A program made the position numbers and the translations under genes. Shown here piece by piece: positions 25,510 to 35,825 of a stretch of 64,000 nucleotides of DNA. The notes beneath the pieces were generated by a model. The model saw only the letters and a list, made by a program, of their open reading frames with translations, was not told where the DNA came from and ran no database searches. Position 1 is the stretch's first letter, and every line of letters starts with the position of its first letter. Source of the stretch: Polycladomyces abyssicola (GTDB lineage Bacteria; Bacillota; Bacilli; Thermoactinomycetales; JIR-001); contig NZ_AP024601.1 in the NCBI RefSeq assembly GCF_018326425.1, forward strand, positions 1,662,001 to 1,726,000. The letters run 5' to 3'.

Positions 25510-26024
25510 TCACTTGCTTGCATCCCGAGACGTGATTCTGTGATAGTAGATCTTCAAGAACCCCATGAATGACAATGCTGAATCTGCTGCGCTCAGGGTA
25601 ACCCTCAACCAATGTCCCATCTGAAACGATTGAGCAGTCTGCTTGAGATAAGCAACGGAATGGACCGCTGTCCCCTCTTCAAACATGATCGTGTTTCTAG
25701 GCCAGAAAAAAGCCATCGAAAACAGGAATTCCCCTGCAAAAATGATCATCAAACTGCCCAAGATCCAGTAGCGAGAAGACTTCACACGCCAATTCAAGAT
25801 CAAGGATCCAATGCCTGTAAGCATCGCAAGCATACCGACGGGCAGGAAAAAGTCATGTGGACCTCTGATCACCATGAACGCCTTCGCGGTTTGGAGTGAA
25901 CGAGGGACATCATGGAAAATATCAGGATATATGATCAATGTCTCGAACAAAATGGCGCCAAAAAAGATCATCAACACCCATAAGTTCGTCAGACTGACGC
26001 AAACGCAATTTGTTGTTTCTTCAT
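25510..26024 (-). pseudogene. DUF1772-like four-helix membrane protein with an early frameshift
   Basis: A strong AGGAGG site precedes the ATG at 26022-26024 (MKKQQIAFAS), but that frame stops after 11 codons. The neighbouring frame continues as SLTNLWVLMIFFGAILFETL, PDIFHDVPRSLQTAKAFMVI and runs to TAA at 25510 with four hydrophobic helices. A one-base change within the first 10-12 codons would restore a protein of about 170 residues. The IYPDIFHDVP and FFLPVGMLAML pattern resembles DUF1772/anthrone-oxygenase-like membrane proteins (tentative). Confidence 0.55.
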
Positions 26025-26047
26025 AGTTTACCTCCTCGTTTTTTTGT

Positions 26048-26167
26048 TTATAGCTCGTCTTTCAAGGATGTAATGACTATCTCGATCAGCGTCAGATACC
26101 CATATCCTGCGCACACGAATGCGGATATCAGCGGGAGGTCCCAAATCACAATGACACGATCAAACAT
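26048..26167 (-). CDS. Small membrane peptide, 39 aa
   Basis: The frame starts at ATG 26167 (MFDRVIVIWDLPLISAFVCA) and ends at TAA 26048-26050. It is mostly one hydrophobic helix followed by ITSLKDEL. A better ribosome binding site lies further upstream before another ATG (MKAIIRTYPE) in a different frame, so this too may have lost its 5' end to a one-base indel. It is the first gene of the leftward group of broken membrane-protein genes. Confidence 0.4.
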   Translation of the reverse strand: MFDRVIVIWDLPLISAFVCAGYGYLTLIEIVITSLKDEL

Positions 26168-26314
26168 TCAGGGTAAGTACGAATGATCGCCTTCATTCTG
26201 ATCGCCTCTCTCCCACCACACGACCTATGCACATACTAACAGCATGATGTTGTGAACTTATGACGAACTGTTACGGGTCCGATGAACGTTTGCGGAAACA
26301 AACGGAGACAGCGT

Positions 26315-26320
26315 TATAAT
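26315..26320 (+). promoter_or_regulatory. Possible -10 box for the two-component operon
   Basis: TATAAT lies 34 bp before the response-regulator start. The matching -35 (TTGCGG, 26290-26295) is weak with a 19-bp spacer. Confidence 0.35.
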
Positions 26321-26353
26321 TTGAGAGAGCGGACTGTGTGAAGGGAGTGAAAG

Positions 26354-27037
26354 ATGATGGCACACACATTGCTTCTGGTGGATGACGAAGAAAAAGTGCT
26401 CGAATTTATGGAGCCATTTCTGCGCCAGGAAGGGTTTCAAATTATAACAGCAAAAACGGGAAAAGACGCCCTGCAGAAAGCTAAAGAGAAGAACCCCTCT
26501 CTTGTCGTACTTGACTGGATGCTCCCGGAGATGAGCGGCATTGAAGTATGCCGGGAACTTCGCAAGATGAGCCGTATGGGCATTATTATGGTGACGGCAA
26601 GAACGGATGAAACCGACAAAATCATCGGACTGGAAGTCGGCGCGGACGACTACATCACGAAACCTTTTCCTTGCGTGAACTGGTAGCCCGGATCCGCTCC
26701 GTACTACGCCGTATTGAAGGGCAAGAAATTGCTGAGCATCAGATACAGCGCGGTGAACTTTTGATTTCCGAATCACAGTGCCGTGTATGGAAACGAGGGC
26801 AAGATTCCGCTTACGCCGACAGAGTTCAAACTCCTGCTGACATTGGCCGCTAAACCAGGTGTTGTATACAGCCGGCTGCAGCTTTTGGAGACATTGGAAG
26901 ACGGTATACTGAATGACGAGCGCACGGTGGATGCCCATATCAGCCGTATACGTAAAAAAATTGAAGACGATCCGTCGGACCCCGTCTACATACAAACCGT
27001 CTATGGATTCGGCTATCGGTTCGGTGACCGGTTATGA
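26354..27037 (+). pseudogene. OmpR-family response regulator, two frameshifts
   Basis: The receiver domain is intact: LLLVDDEEKVLEFMEPFLRQ, VVLDWMLPEMSGIEVCRELR (phosphorylated Asp), IIMVTARTDETDKIIGLEVG, ADDYITKPF. One T is missing from the run after KPF, so the frame ends 4 codons later. The shifted frame gives LRELVARIRSVLRRIEGQEI. A second indel near 26783 separates SESQC from VYGNEGKIPLTPTEFKLLLT and the winged-helix end DERTVDAHISRIRKKIEDDP, YIQTVYGFGYRFGDRL. The undamaged protein would be about 228 residues. Start ATG at 26354 after GGGAGTGAAAG. Confidence 0.8.
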
Positions 27038-28362
27038 GCGTCAGTCGCAAGTTGTTTGTTACCATGGCATCATTTATTGTGGCGATGAGTTTGATATACG
27101 CCTTCGTAACTCAAATTGTTGTAAGGGATTCTCTTGAACTGATGGTGGAGACAACCAGAAGAAAAGAAATAGAGGGGTTGACCCACCTGTTTGCCGGCTA
27201 CTACGAAAAAAATAACCGTTCTTGGGACGGTGTACGCAAGTCCATGTGAGCAAACAATTTTGGAACAGCCATCGGGATACGAGTTTCGTGTTATTGTCCA
27301 GGGAACAAAGGCTGTTGTGTGTCGCCGGTAATGCCAGCTATCGATCGGTCACCATGTTTGGCATCAGAAGCAACGTGCGGATGGGTGGGGAAACAGTCGC
27401 TTTCTTGTACTATTACGACCCGGAAGTCGCCTACATCTCAAGATTGCGGACTGGGATCCTCGATTCGGTGACGTTCTTGCTGCTCGCAGGTGCGACCGTT
27501 TTCATCCTGCTCTCACTCCTGATCGCCTATTGGTTATCCAAGCGGTTGACTGCACCGCTCAGGATGTTGATTCCCGCTATTGATCGATTGGGAAAAGGTG
27601 AATTCGGGATTCAAGCTCCTGTCGTGACCAAGGATGAATACGGAAAAGTCGCGAAAGCGTTCAACGAGATGTCCGAACAGCTGCAACTTGCCGAGAATGT
27701 CCGGAGAAATCTGGTGGCGGATGTTGCGCATGAACTGCGGACACCGTTAACGATCATTCGGGGCAAACTGGATCTTGTCCAACAGAGCGGTCGGCCTATT
27801 GAGCCAGAGAGCTTGCTTCCGCTGCAGGATGAACTGATCCGCTTAACCCGCCTCGTAGACGATCTTCACCAATTATCGCTCGCTGAGGCGAAAAAACTGC
27901 CGCTCGAAGGAAAACCGATGCATATTCCTGCTCTGCTGCGACGGATCATAGACCGAATCAACCCCGACGCCGAGCGGAAAGGAATTGAAATCACGCTTAC
28001 TTGCTCTACCGACACGCCCACGATCCATGTCGACCCGAATCGAATGACACAAGTTTTCCTCAACTTGATCGTCAATGCCGTACGCTATACCCCCTCGGGC
28101 GGAACCGTGAGGAGGAAACAGCGCGAAATGGTGAGAGCGGTTTTCTGCGGATTACGATTACCGACACCGGAATCGGAATCGAACCTGAACATCTCCCATT
28201 CCTCTTTGACCGTTTTTATCGGACGGATGAAGCACGTACACGTAACCGCGGCGGAATGGGACTAGGACTCGCGTTTGCCAAGGAATTCGTGTTGGCCCAC
28301 AACGGAACAATTGAAGCTGCCCAGGTCAGGGGACAACCTTCATCGTCAAATTACCTTTATAA
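27034..28362 (+). pseudogene. Sensor histidine kinase, at least three frameshifts
   Basis: The gene overlaps the regulator stop by ATGA. Fragments in order: MSVSRKLFVTMASFIVAMSL (first membrane helix) to RSWDGVRKSM in one frame; VHVSKQFWNSHRDTSFVLLS, the second membrane helix, a HAMP domain (KRLTAPLRMLIPAIDRLGKG), VADVAHELRTPLTIIRGKLD (phosphoaccepting His) and [16 protein letters not shown] in the next frame; [40 protein letters not shown] in a third; and a last shift near 28330 to reach [10 protein letters not shown] and TAA at 28360-28362. All classic boxes (H, N, G1, F, G2) are still readable, so decay is recent. The non-functional pair probably sensed an envelope signal. Confidence 0.8.
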
Positions 28363-28403
28363 AGGGTACCTGAAAATCAGGCGGACAACCCATTACTGGT
28401 ACC

Positions 28404-28442
28404 AAGACAAAAACCTGCCTTGAAAGGACAGGTTTTTTGTCT
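28404..28442. terminator. Terminator between convergent genes
   Basis: AAAACCTGCCTT pairs with AAGGACAGGTTTT around TGA, with T-runs on both strands (TTTTTTG rightward). It serves the kinase remnant and the glucan hydrolase gene. Confidence 0.75.
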
Positions 28443-28495
28443 TGGTTATCCTCTGTTCATATTCTCCGTTATGAAACATACGCAGATACATCAGC

Positions 28496-29524
28496 TCAGC
28501 CCGCTGCTGCTTCGGAGGATTCCTCTCCTGCAGCTGACATATGTTGCTTCAGCAACAAGACCATCGCCACTGCCCAAGCTAAAGGAGTGTTTCCGTTGGG
28601 TCGGTTGGTCCCACCGATGTACAGCTCCGGCATACGCCCGTCATCCGGCAACAGATACAACGTCTTTTGCCAGTATTCTTGCGCTTGCTGCCGGTTACCC
28701 AGAACCGCATGACACAACCCTAGCCACGGAAAACCAAAACACCACTCAGCCTCTTTACCGTGGTTGTAGTACTGGTCTCCTTCATATCGGATGCACCCAT
28801 ACGTCCGTTCCAACTTGGTTGTCACATTTTTCAAGATGCGCTGTGCCATCCCCCTTTCTACCACTTGATACGGGTAGATGAGAGAAAGGAGGGCCAGATC
28901 TGTTTCCTTTGTGATACTTTCCCTTGGCAATATCAAGGACAACGTTTGCTGACCCTTTCGAATCAAGTCCTCCGGTACATCGACCAGCAAGCGAATCGCT
29001 TGTAACCCGGCCACGACCGCTCCGACACTGGAAGCATGCACCTCCCTATTTTCTTCCCACATGCCGTTATCCGGGTGATCCCAATATTCGACACAGGCTA
29101 AATACCAAACCAACTTCTGTAATATCTCGCGATCCTTTTCATCCCGCAAGACGGCCTTTCTGTGACGTATTCCTTGTGCTATATTCCATATAAACAAACC
29201 GATGGCATCATTTTGAGCATGACCCCAAGGTTCCTTGATTTCCGTCAAATCCTTGTCATACCTGGCGTGAATATATTCATAAAGATGAACAGGCTTGCGC
29301 TGCGTATGAATGTCGATTTTCCATTCATATCTCCGAAAAAGATCCAGCAGGGCGTGCATGGCTTTCTCGTAACGGTTACAGGGGGTAGTCAAATAGGGTA
29401 ACACAGTATACCCTACATCCCGGATCCACACATAGGAGTAATCATCGGAAGGGCTGGCGATATAGGCGCCGTTGGGCAGCCGCATGGTGTCGAGTACTTG
29501 ATGCAACCGTTTCAACTTGGACAC
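28496..29524 (-). CDS. GH15-like glucoamylase-type protein
   Basis: A 342-residue (alpha/alpha)6-barrel protein resembling GH15 glucoamylases and the phosphorylase-kinase alpha group. Visible motifs are SYVWIRDVGYTVLPYL, KEPWGHAQNDAIGLFIWNI, HPDNGMWEENREVHASSVGA (likely catalytic Glu pair) and EWCFGFPWLGLCHAVLG. There is no signal peptide, so it is cytoplasmic. It starts at GTG 29524 after GGAGGGGGAAGAG. It follows the glucan-synthesis genes but has its own promoter region with a cre site and is separated from them by a terminator, which fits a degradative, CcpA-repressed role (inference). Confidence 0.8.
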   Translation of the reverse strand: MSKLKRLHQVLDTMRLPNGAYIASPSDDYSYVWIRDVGYTVLPYLTTPCNRYEKAMHALLDLFRRYEWKIDIHTQRKPVHLYEYIHARYDKDLTEIKEPWGHAQNDAIGLFIWNIAQGIRHRKAVLRDEKDREILQKLVWYLACVEYWDHPDNGMWEENREVHASSVGAVVAGLQAIRLLVDVPEDLIRKGQQTLSLILPRESITKETDLALLSLIYPYQVVERGMAQRILKNVTTKLERTYGCIRYEGDQYYNHGKEAEWCFGFPWLGLCHAVLGNRQQAQEYWQKTLYLLPDDGRMPELYIGGTNRPNGNTPLAWAVAMVLLLKQHMSAAGEESSEAAAG

Positions 29525-29562
29525 CTCTCTTCCCCCTCCATTATGGACATGTCGTCGTAAGA

Positions 29563-29576
29563 TGAAACCGTTTACT
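29563..29576. promoter_or_regulatory. Candidate cre (CcpA) site upstream of the GH15 gene
   Basis: TGAAACCGTTTACT matches the cre consensus TGWAANCGNTNWCA at 13 of 14 positions. It lies just downstream of a possible promoter (minus strand GTGACA, 18 bp, TAATAT at 29579-29584), where CcpA would block transcription. Confidence 0.6.
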
Positions 29577-29634
29577 TAATATTACGTCCCCCAATGAAAA
29601 CCTGTCACAACCAAGTCACCCATTCCGACTGTGT

Positions 29635-29672
29635 AAAAAAGAAAAGGCCGCTGCTCAGGATCAGCGACCTCA
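29635..29672 (-). terminator. Terminator of the glucan-synthesis operon
   Basis: On the minus strand GGTCGCTG pairs with CAGCGGCC (one G-U) around ATCCTGAG, followed by TTTTCTTTTTT. Confidence 0.85.
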
Positions 29673-29679
29673 CTTTGGT

Positions 29680-29793
29680 GACTGGCTTCACGGCTAAAGC
29701 ACCATAGACACTCCCTCTGGTCTCGTGGGCTTCTCAAAATTGTGGGAGGGCTGAAGCCCTCCCACGTCCCATACTCGCTTTCATCCAGCTCGC
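29680..29793 (-). other. Non-coding stretch with a perfect 11-bp hairpin
   Basis: GTGGGAGGGCT pairs perfectly with AGCCCTCCCAC (about 29741-29764) and is followed on the minus strand by AATTTTGAG, so it may be a first terminator just after the nucleotidyltransferase gene. The next 60 bases (GAAGCCCACGAGACC, GGTGCTTTAGCCGTG) look structured but I cannot assign them. Confidence 0.5.
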
Positions 29794-32187
29794 TTATTTA
29801 TGAGACGAAATCTTGTCTTTATACATCGTGATAAGATCTTGAGCGTCCTGTTCCGTATTCCCTTGTGCCATCACTTGAAAATGGGCCTGGGTTTCATCAG
29901 GTAGAATCAAGGCCCAGCCGTTTTCCATCAATACTTTGATCCCATCGATCAACTCCAGAGGCCGTTCCTTTATTTCCTCCATCAGTCGGCGCATGACTTT
30001 TCCTTTGGCTGCAACGGGACAAGGAACTTGCTCCTTGCGCAAATGAACGGGAGGCAATTCATCCAGAAGCTGATGCAGCGATTTCTTCTGCACCGCACAA
30101 ACTTCCAGCAACGTGACCAACGTATAGACAGCATCACAGAAGACTTGCAGACTTTGCCCTTGGCCCGCCGCCAACAGGGAACGAGGTGAGGTTGTGGTGC
30201 GAACCGTTTGTACGCCTATTTGTTCCAACCACTGCTCCCATACCGAAGGAGTGTTTACCGGAACAGGAATCGTCGACTGGCGATTGATGGCAGCCATCAT
30301 TTGCAACAGCATGGATTCCGCCTGCGAAAGAGGAGTTCCTTCTTCCGTATACAGAACAAAGTTTTGCCCGTCTCCCTCTATGTGTATGCCCAAATCGGCC
30401 CGGTTGTCTTTTACTTCCTGCTGAAGCTGACCGTTACCGCCAATTACCGTCAGCACACGGCATCCCAATGCAGTCAGCAATGGATGTACCACCGAGAACA
30501 ACATCGGATTGGCCACATCGAGTACCACTTTGAAACCGCGTTTCCGGATATCAGTTGTGTCGATGCCTTGCAATGCTTCGCGTTGGTATAGCTCAACCAA
30601 ATGGGGTTGCGTTTCCCATGAGCCACAACCTTCCGGGGCTGGACGCAAAGCTTCTTCTAGCATCCAAGCATTCTCGATTTTCCGCTCCCACCCCTTATCG
30701 AGAGGGAGTCCATCGCCATCAAAAAACTGGAGCACCATCCGGCCTTCCGTCCCCAAGCCACTTCGATGGAGGTATACTCCTCCTGCACAACCCAATCTTC
30801 TCACTCCATAGCGGGCTACAGGAGCAGGGACACATCCCGCATCTTGTACACAATGGCCTGAGGCCAACAAGCTTGCCGTCACCCCACGGGCCAAAATTTC
30901 GGCGTAAGGATCCCCATCCCAAGCCAAAAATACGTGGCTCCCCGGCTTTAATAACGAAGCATAAGCGGTGATGATTTTCGTTACTTTTTCCGGTGTCATT
31001 TCCACATTGGCAATTCCGCTCACGCCATCCGATCCAAACAAGGAAGCCCGCACCTCAGATTCCCGGATCAGAGAGGAGTCCAGAATTGCAGCGGGGGCCA
31101 CCTGTTTCTCCGGCCATACCTTCACTCCGCTCCGCAGCCAGGCTTTTTCACCGATCCGGCTTTTTTCTCCCACCACCACATCCTCTGCCAACTGAGCACC
31201 TGCCCCAATTCGGACATCATGTGTGACGGTGGCATCTGTCATCGCAACAGCTTGATCGATATGCGTCCGGTTCCATACTACCGAACGTACCACTTCCGCA
31301 CTTTTTCCCACCCGGTTGTACTTTCCGATAACAGTATAAGGACCTACCTGAGCATGGGATTCAATGACACTTCCATCACCGAGAAATACCGGCGCCTCCA
31401 GTTTGGCGGTGGGAGACACCTGACATCCGTTCCCCATCCAAATCCCCGGTTGTACTTCTCTGCCGGGAATTTGAACCTGAACCTGACCTGCCAGTATATC
31501 CAGCTGTGTTTTACGATATTGAGCCAGATTGCCGATATCCGACCAATACCCTTCCGCCACGTAACCGTACAGGCTATGCCCTCTTTCCATCACCATGGGA
31601 AACAAGTCCTTACTGAAGTCAAAGACCTGCCCATGATCAAAAAAGGACAAAATTTCCGGCTCCAAGACGTAAATCCCTGTATTGACGGTATCACTGAAAA
31701 CCTCGCTCCAACTCGGCTTCTCCAAAAAGCGGATGATCCGGCCTGTTTCGTCGGTCATCACGACGCCAAACTCCAAAGGATTGTCTACTTGATGCAATAC
31801 AAGGGTACCCAGTCCACCCTTTTGTTGATGAAAGGAAATGGCTTGATCCAGATTGAAGTCCGTCAGTGCATCTCCGCTGATCACAATAAATGTATCATCC
31901 AAAAAGTCAGCGGCATTTTTTACGCTGCCGGCCGTCCCCAACGGCAAAGTTTCTTCATAATAATGGAGTTGCACTCCATAGTCTGAGCCATCGCCAAAAT
32001 AACACTGAATCACCTGGGGTAAATATTGGACTGTGACTGCTATCTCAGTGATACCATATCGTTTGAGCAATTCAATGATATATTCCATACAGGGTTTGCT
32101 CAGGAGTGGTACCATCGGTTTGGGTAAACGACTCGTTAACGGACGCAATCGGGTTCCTTTTCCTCCGGCCATAATGACTGCTTTCAC
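29794..32187 (-). CDS. Sugar-phosphate nucleotidyltransferase fused to a phosphohexomutase-like domain
   Basis: A 797-residue three-part protein. Residues 1-235 are a nucleotidyltransferase ([44 protein letters not shown]). Residues about 250-365 are left-handed beta-helix hexapeptide repeats ([34 protein letters not shown]). The rest resembles a phosphomannomutase/phosphoglucomutase ([49 protein letters not shown]), but the catalytic TASHNP serine loop is replaced by HRSGLGTEG. The mutase part is therefore probably inactive or structural. Related fusions are often annotated mannose-1-phosphate guanylyltransferase. Here the glucan genes suggest it supplies NDP-glucose (inference). It starts at GTG 32187 after GAGAGGAG. 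Confidence 0.82.
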   Translation of the reverse strand: MKAVIMAGGKGTRLRPLTSRLPKPMVPLLSKPCMEYIIELLKRYGITEIAVTVQYLPQVIQCYFGDGSDYGVQLHYYEETLPLGTAGSVKNAADFLDDTFIVISGDALTDFNLDQAISFHQQKGGLGTLVLHQVDNPLEFGVVMTDETGRIIRFLEKPSWSEVFSDTVNTGIYVLEPEILSFFDHGQVFDFSKDLFPMVMERGHSLYGYVAEGYWSDIGNLAQYRKTQLDILAGQVQVQIPGREVQPGIWMGNGCQVSPTAKLEAPVFLGDGSVIESHAQVGPYTVIGKYNRVGKSAEVVRSVVWNRTHIDQAVAMTDATVTHDVRIGAGAQLAEDVVVGEKSRIGEKAWLRSGVKVWPEKQVAPAAILDSSLIRESEVRASLFGSDGVSGIANVEMTPEKVTKIITAYASLLKPGSHVFLAWDGDPYAEILARGVTASLLASGHCVQDAGCVPAPVARYGVRRLGCAGGVYLHRSGLGTEGRMVLQFFDGDGLPLDKGWERKIENAWMLEEALRPAPEGCGSWETQPHLVELYQREALQGIDTTDIRKRGFKVVLDVANPMLFSVVHPLLTALGCRVLTVIGGNGQLQQEVKDNRADLGIHIEGDGQNFVLYTEEGTPLSQAESMLLQMMAAINRQSTIPVPVNTPSVWEQWLEQIGVQTVRTTTSPRSLLAAGQGQSLQVFCDAVYTLVTLLEVCAVQKKSLHQLLDELPPVHLRKEQVPCPVAAKGKVMRRLMEEIKERPLELIDGIKVLMENGWALILPDETQAHFQVMAQGNTEQDAQDLITMYKDKISSHK

Positions 32188-32241
32188 GGATGTTTTCTCC
32201 TCTCTTGACCCTTTTTTCTCTGTTGAAGCAGAAGCGTGAAC

Positions 32242-35076
32242 CTACTTCGTAAGACTGGGGACCAGGATCTCCTCTGTATGATCATGATGGGACATTTTCC
32301 CGAGAACACGTTGATATACCGTTATCGTCTGTTGGGCAATCCGGCTCCAATCATATTGTTTTACGGATTGCCGTCCCGCTTCCGCCAACTGTTGCGCCCA
32401 TACCGGATCATCCAGCAGCACGTTCACTTGTGTCGCCAAGGACCGGGCATCTCCTGCATACATCTTGAGACCGTTTTGTCCGTGTTCCACCACATCCGCC
32501 AAACCGCCCACATCAGACACTACGACTGGTGACCCCGCAGTCATCGCCTCCAAAGCGACAATACCAAAGGGTTCATACAGACTGGGAAAAACGGTGACTG
32601 CCGCGTTCCGCAACAAACGGTTGCGATCTTCGTCTGAGACAAAACCGGCAAACAAGACCTTATCCCCGTAACCCAACCGTTGCGCTTTATTTTTCCACTC
32701 CTCCATCATCGGTCCTTTTCCGGCGATGACAAACTTGACATCGGGGTGGCGGGCCAATATATCTTCCGCTGCGGTCAACAGTGTATCCACACCTTTTTCT
32801 CGAACCAGTCGTCCGATAAACAGCACCACGCGTTCATGTGGTAACGCAAAAGGTTCCAAGGTTTCGTCACCCCAATTCGGCGGTGCCAGTTGCTCAGGGT
32901 CGACTCCGTTGGGGATCACATCCAATTTGTCTTGCGGCAATTGGAACAGCGTCTCCACTTCCTGTTTCATATAACGGCTGCATACAATCACCCGTTGTGC
33001 TTCATAAGTGAGACGCCATTCCCGATGATGGATTTTATGCTGCAAATCCGTATGAATACCGTGGTTGCGGCCATGCTCGGTCGCATGGATGGTGGCAATC
33101 ATGGGAATTCCCCAGCGGTGTTTGATCGTGGTGGCCGCTTCCTCCACCAGCCAATCATGGGCATGGACCACATCAAAGGTATAACCGCTTTTGATCAGGA
33201 GCTCCACCGCATCCACCATCATCAGGTTCAGTTGGGCAACCCAATGGATAAAGCCTTCTCCAAAGGGACGTACCACATGTACCCGATGCACATGTACTCC
33301 ATCCACGATCTCCTCATGGGGAGCTCCCTCCACTTCCGTGGTAATGACATGTACTTCCCAACCACATCTCACCATATAGCGTGAGAGATCATATACGTGA
33401 CGCGACAAACCGCCAACCGTCATCGGAGGAAACTCCCATGACAACATCAACACCCGAGGGGTATTTCTGTTACTCTCTTGCCCGGAAGGCGACTGACGAT
33501 ACCGATAGGCGGCGATATCGACGTCCGGAAACAGCGAATCCAACGATTCCACTGTTTCCAACAATGATTCGTCCACCTGATTGGATGTCAACATCTCCTC
33601 CAGGCTCCAAAAACGGTTAATATGATGCTTGGTCCGTTGTACCGCATAGTTCACGGTGGTTTTGCCGTCCATGATAAAAGCCCAGTCACTGCTTTGCGCC
33701 AGCATCAGTTCCCGTACCGCCTGCTTCAACACCCGCTGGATGAGCTGATCTTGTTCCCCCGCCCAACGGCTGGCCAGCTCACTCATCCGAACTTCCGCCT
33801 TGTGCAAAGCCGGGTAAATCCAGTCATTTTCCTCCCGCAGCCATACATCTGCATATCCGTGGCGCCCCCAGGTACTCATGTCCATCTGACATTCCGGATA
33901 ATCCGTGTAAAGGGATAAATATTCGGAAGGAGTCGTGGTCTTTACCACAACCTGATCGTAGTGCATCTTTTTCAGCAACATCTCAAGCCACAAAGGCCCT
34001 TCATACCACCAATGTCCAAACAACTCGGCGTCAAATGGAACCGTGATGATCGGTTGACGTCCCGTTCTACCCGATCCTTCCCAGATCCGCTGGGTCAACA
34101 AATGAAGGAAATGCCCGGCATGCGCGGCGGTTTTCTCCCGTGCCCACTGCGGATTGTACGGTTCTTTGTGATCACCTTTTCCGGTGATGCGATAATATTT
34201 GATTCCGGTGTTGTGTCGAATGCCCGTCGGGTGAATATATGGTCCAATCGTTTCCAGATCCAGATCAAAACCGATATCGCGATAATACTCCCGGTAATCC
34301 ACATCTCCCGGGTAGCCCGTCTTGGAACTCCATACCTGTTCGGAACAGGCCGTGTCCCTGGAAAAGGCGGCTACTCCCGTCGGCAAAACCACTGGGGAAA
34401 AGCTCCCAAAATCCGGATGGGGATGCGCATGCTGCACACCATGGGAGTCAACGACAAACCAACCGATCCCCTGTTCTGCCAACAACCGGTCCAGTCCGGG
34501 AAAATAACCGCACTCCGGAAGCCACATGCCGCGTGGCCGCTCGCCAAAATGGCGTTCAAACTCCCGGATTCCCGTCAGCACTTGTGCCCGTACCCCTTCC
34601 TCCGTCAGTACCAGAGGAAGAAAGGCATGAGTGGCCGCTGTTGTGATCAATTCAATATGTCCCGAATCCCGCAATTCCCGGAAAGCCTGAATGAGGTCAC
34701 CTCGATACCGCAGGTAAAAATCTCGTACTTCCTGAAATCGCTTTTGATAGGCTTTGGCGAGACGATGGAAATCCGGCAGATTGCGAGTGCGCACCATCTC
34801 TTTATCCGCCAACTCCACCAACCGATCCAGATGTTGCAATGCGCGCTTTTGAAGCAGAGGATCTGATAACATGGACAACAGGGTGGGACTGAGTGAGAGG
34901 GTTAATTGAAAGGCTACTTTCTCTTTTGCCAATCGCTGAAACATCGACAACAGGGGAATATAGGATTCCGTTATCGCTTCAAACAGCCAACGCTCCTCCA
35001 AAGCATCTTCCCGCTCCGGATGACGGACATACGGCAGATGTGCATGCAGGATCAACGCCAATACCCCTTGTGCCAT
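32242..35076 (-). CDS. GH57 branching enzyme fused to a GT4 glucan synthase
   Basis: A 944-residue bifunctional protein. The first about 520 residues are a GH57/DUF1957 branching enzyme: LALILHAHLPYVRHPEREDA, the nucleophile Glu in RGMWLPECGYFPGLD (about residue 188), and the general acid Asp in VPFDAELFGHWWYEGP. The last about 400 residues are a GT-B family-4 glycosyltransferase: MLSWEFPPMTVGGLSRHVYD, DVVHAHDWL, VIPNGVDPEQL, VLFIGRLVREKGVDTLL and the donor motif PSLYEPFGIVALEAMTAGSP. The start at 35076 is set by GGAGG 10 bases upstream, two bases after the DUF4912 stop. GH57 branching and GT4 glucan synthase are separate neighbours in mycobacteria (Rv3031/Rv3032). Here they are one polypeptide, which should elongate and branch an alpha-1,4-glucan. 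Confidence 0.88.
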   Translation of the reverse strand: MAQGVLALILHAHLPYVRHPEREDALEERWLFEAITESYIPLLSMFQRLAKEKVAFQLTLSLSPTLLSMLSDPLLQKRALQHLDRLVELADKEMVRTRNLPDFHRLAKAYQKRFQEVRDFYLRYRGDLIQAFRELRDSGHIELITTAATHAFLPLVLTEEGVRAQVLTGIREFERHFGERPRGMWLPECGYFPGLDRLLAEQGIGWFVVDSHGVQHAHPHPDFGSFSPVVLPTGVAAFSRDTACSEQVWSSKTGYPGDVDYREYYRDIGFDLDLETIGPYIHPTGIRHNTGIKYYRITGKGDHKEPYNPQWAREKTAAHAGHFLHLLTQRIWEGSGRTGRQPIITVPFDAELFGHWWYEGPLWLEMLLKKMHYDQVVVKTTTPSEYLSLYTDYPECQMDMSTWGRHGYADVWLREENDWIYPALHKAEVRMSELASRWAGEQDQLIQRVLKQAVRELMLAQSSDWAFIMDGKTTVNYAVQRTKHHINRFWSLEEMLTSNQVDESLLETVESLDSLFPDVDIAAYRYRQSPSGQESNRNTPRVLMLSWEFPPMTVGGLSRHVYDLSRYMVRCGWEVHVITTEVEGAPHEEIVDGVHVHRVHVVRPFGEGFIHWVAQLNLMMVDAVELLIKSGYTFDVVHAHDWLVEEAATTIKHRWGIPMIATIHATEHGRNHGIHTDLQHKIHHREWRLTYEAQRVIVCSRYMKQEVETLFQLPQDKLDVIPNGVDPEQLAPPNWGDETLEPFALPHERVVLFIGRLVREKGVDTLLTAAEDILARHPDVKFVIAGKGPMMEEWKNKAQRLGYGDKVLFAGFVSDEDRNRLLRNAAVTVFPSLYEPFGIVALEAMTAGSPVVVSDVGGLADVVEHGQNGLKMYAGDARSLATQVNVLLDDPVWAQQLAEAGRQSVKQYDWSRIAQQTITVYQRVLGKMSHHDHTEEILVPSLTK

Positions 35077-35078
35077 CT

Positions 35079-35780
35079 CTACTTTTCCTCCCCCTCTTCC
35101 ACCAAAGAATATCCCGTAAACCGATTCACCCATTTCGGTTCTTTCACTCCTTGGCTCCCCGCATGCAGCACCTTTACCGTCCCAAAACGTTGAAAGGCAT
35201 GATGGACATCACGCGAAGGGGTTCCTGCTACATTGGAACGCAAGATGGTAAAAAAGACGCCTTCGTCAGTGTATGTACCGAAATCCAGTAAATATCGACG
35301 ACCTGGTATAACATTGCGAAAATACCAGTGATCAGCGTCCGGATGAACCTGTATTTCCTGGCGGGAGTGAGCATGCTCACCATCGAATATGAGATCCGTC
35401 ACATCATGTAATCGGAGAAACAGGGGGAGATGACTCCAGCTCTTTTCAAAATGACGACTTACTAAATCTTTTCGCCACTGTGCCACTGTCCAGTAGGCAA
35501 ATACTGTCCAGGGGTCCTTGACCATCAATACGACCCGATTGGGCAATCCATCCCGGGTCCAAGACTCATCCATCCAGAAACGAACATGTTTCCTCTCAAG
35601 GGCAGTAATCGTTTCAGGAGCGGATGCCGCTTCCAAACTTCCTTGGTAGCTTTCTCGAAAGCGACTTAAGCGATAACGAAGCTGTCCGCGTGTCCATCCC
35701 AATGATTGAGCAATGGACGCTTGACTTTCTCCTTGATCCAATCGTCGAATGATCTGTAACCAAAAATCGGTATCTTCCAC
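35079..35780 (-). CDS. DUF4912 domain protein with N-terminal HTH-like segment
   Basis: A 233-residue protein. The N-terminus (IIRRLDQGESQASIAQSLGW, TRGQLRYRLSRFRESYQG) reads like a helix-turn-helix. The rest has the DUF4912 pattern: LPNRVVLMVKDPWTVFAYW, LFLRLHDVTDLIFDG, VHPDADHWYFRNVIPGRRYL, DFGTYTDEGVFFTILRSN. DUF4912 is a beta-sandwich with a carbohydrate-binding look found next to GH57 genes in Bacillota. It is the first gene of the glucan operon and may bind or sense the polymer (inference). Confidence 0.82.
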   Translation of the reverse strand: MEDTDFWLQIIRRLDQGESQASIAQSLGWTRGQLRYRLSRFRESYQGSLEAASAPETITALERKHVRFWMDESWTRDGLPNRVVLMVKDPWTVFAYWTVAQWRKDLVSRHFEKSWSHLPLFLRLHDVTDLIFDGEHAHSRQEIQVHPDADHWYFRNVIPGRRYLLDFGTYTDEGVFFTILRSNVAGTPSRDVHHAFQRFGTVKVLHAGSQGVKEPKWVNRFTGYSLVEEGEEK

Positions 35781-35825
35781 GCTTCGCTCTCCTTATCTAT
35801 GATGTCATATTATCTGACATTCCTT

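Noticed and set aside
31219-31986. Rightward 255-codon frame inside the nucleotidyltransferase gene
   Set aside because: Antisense shadow without a ribosome site or recognisable domain.
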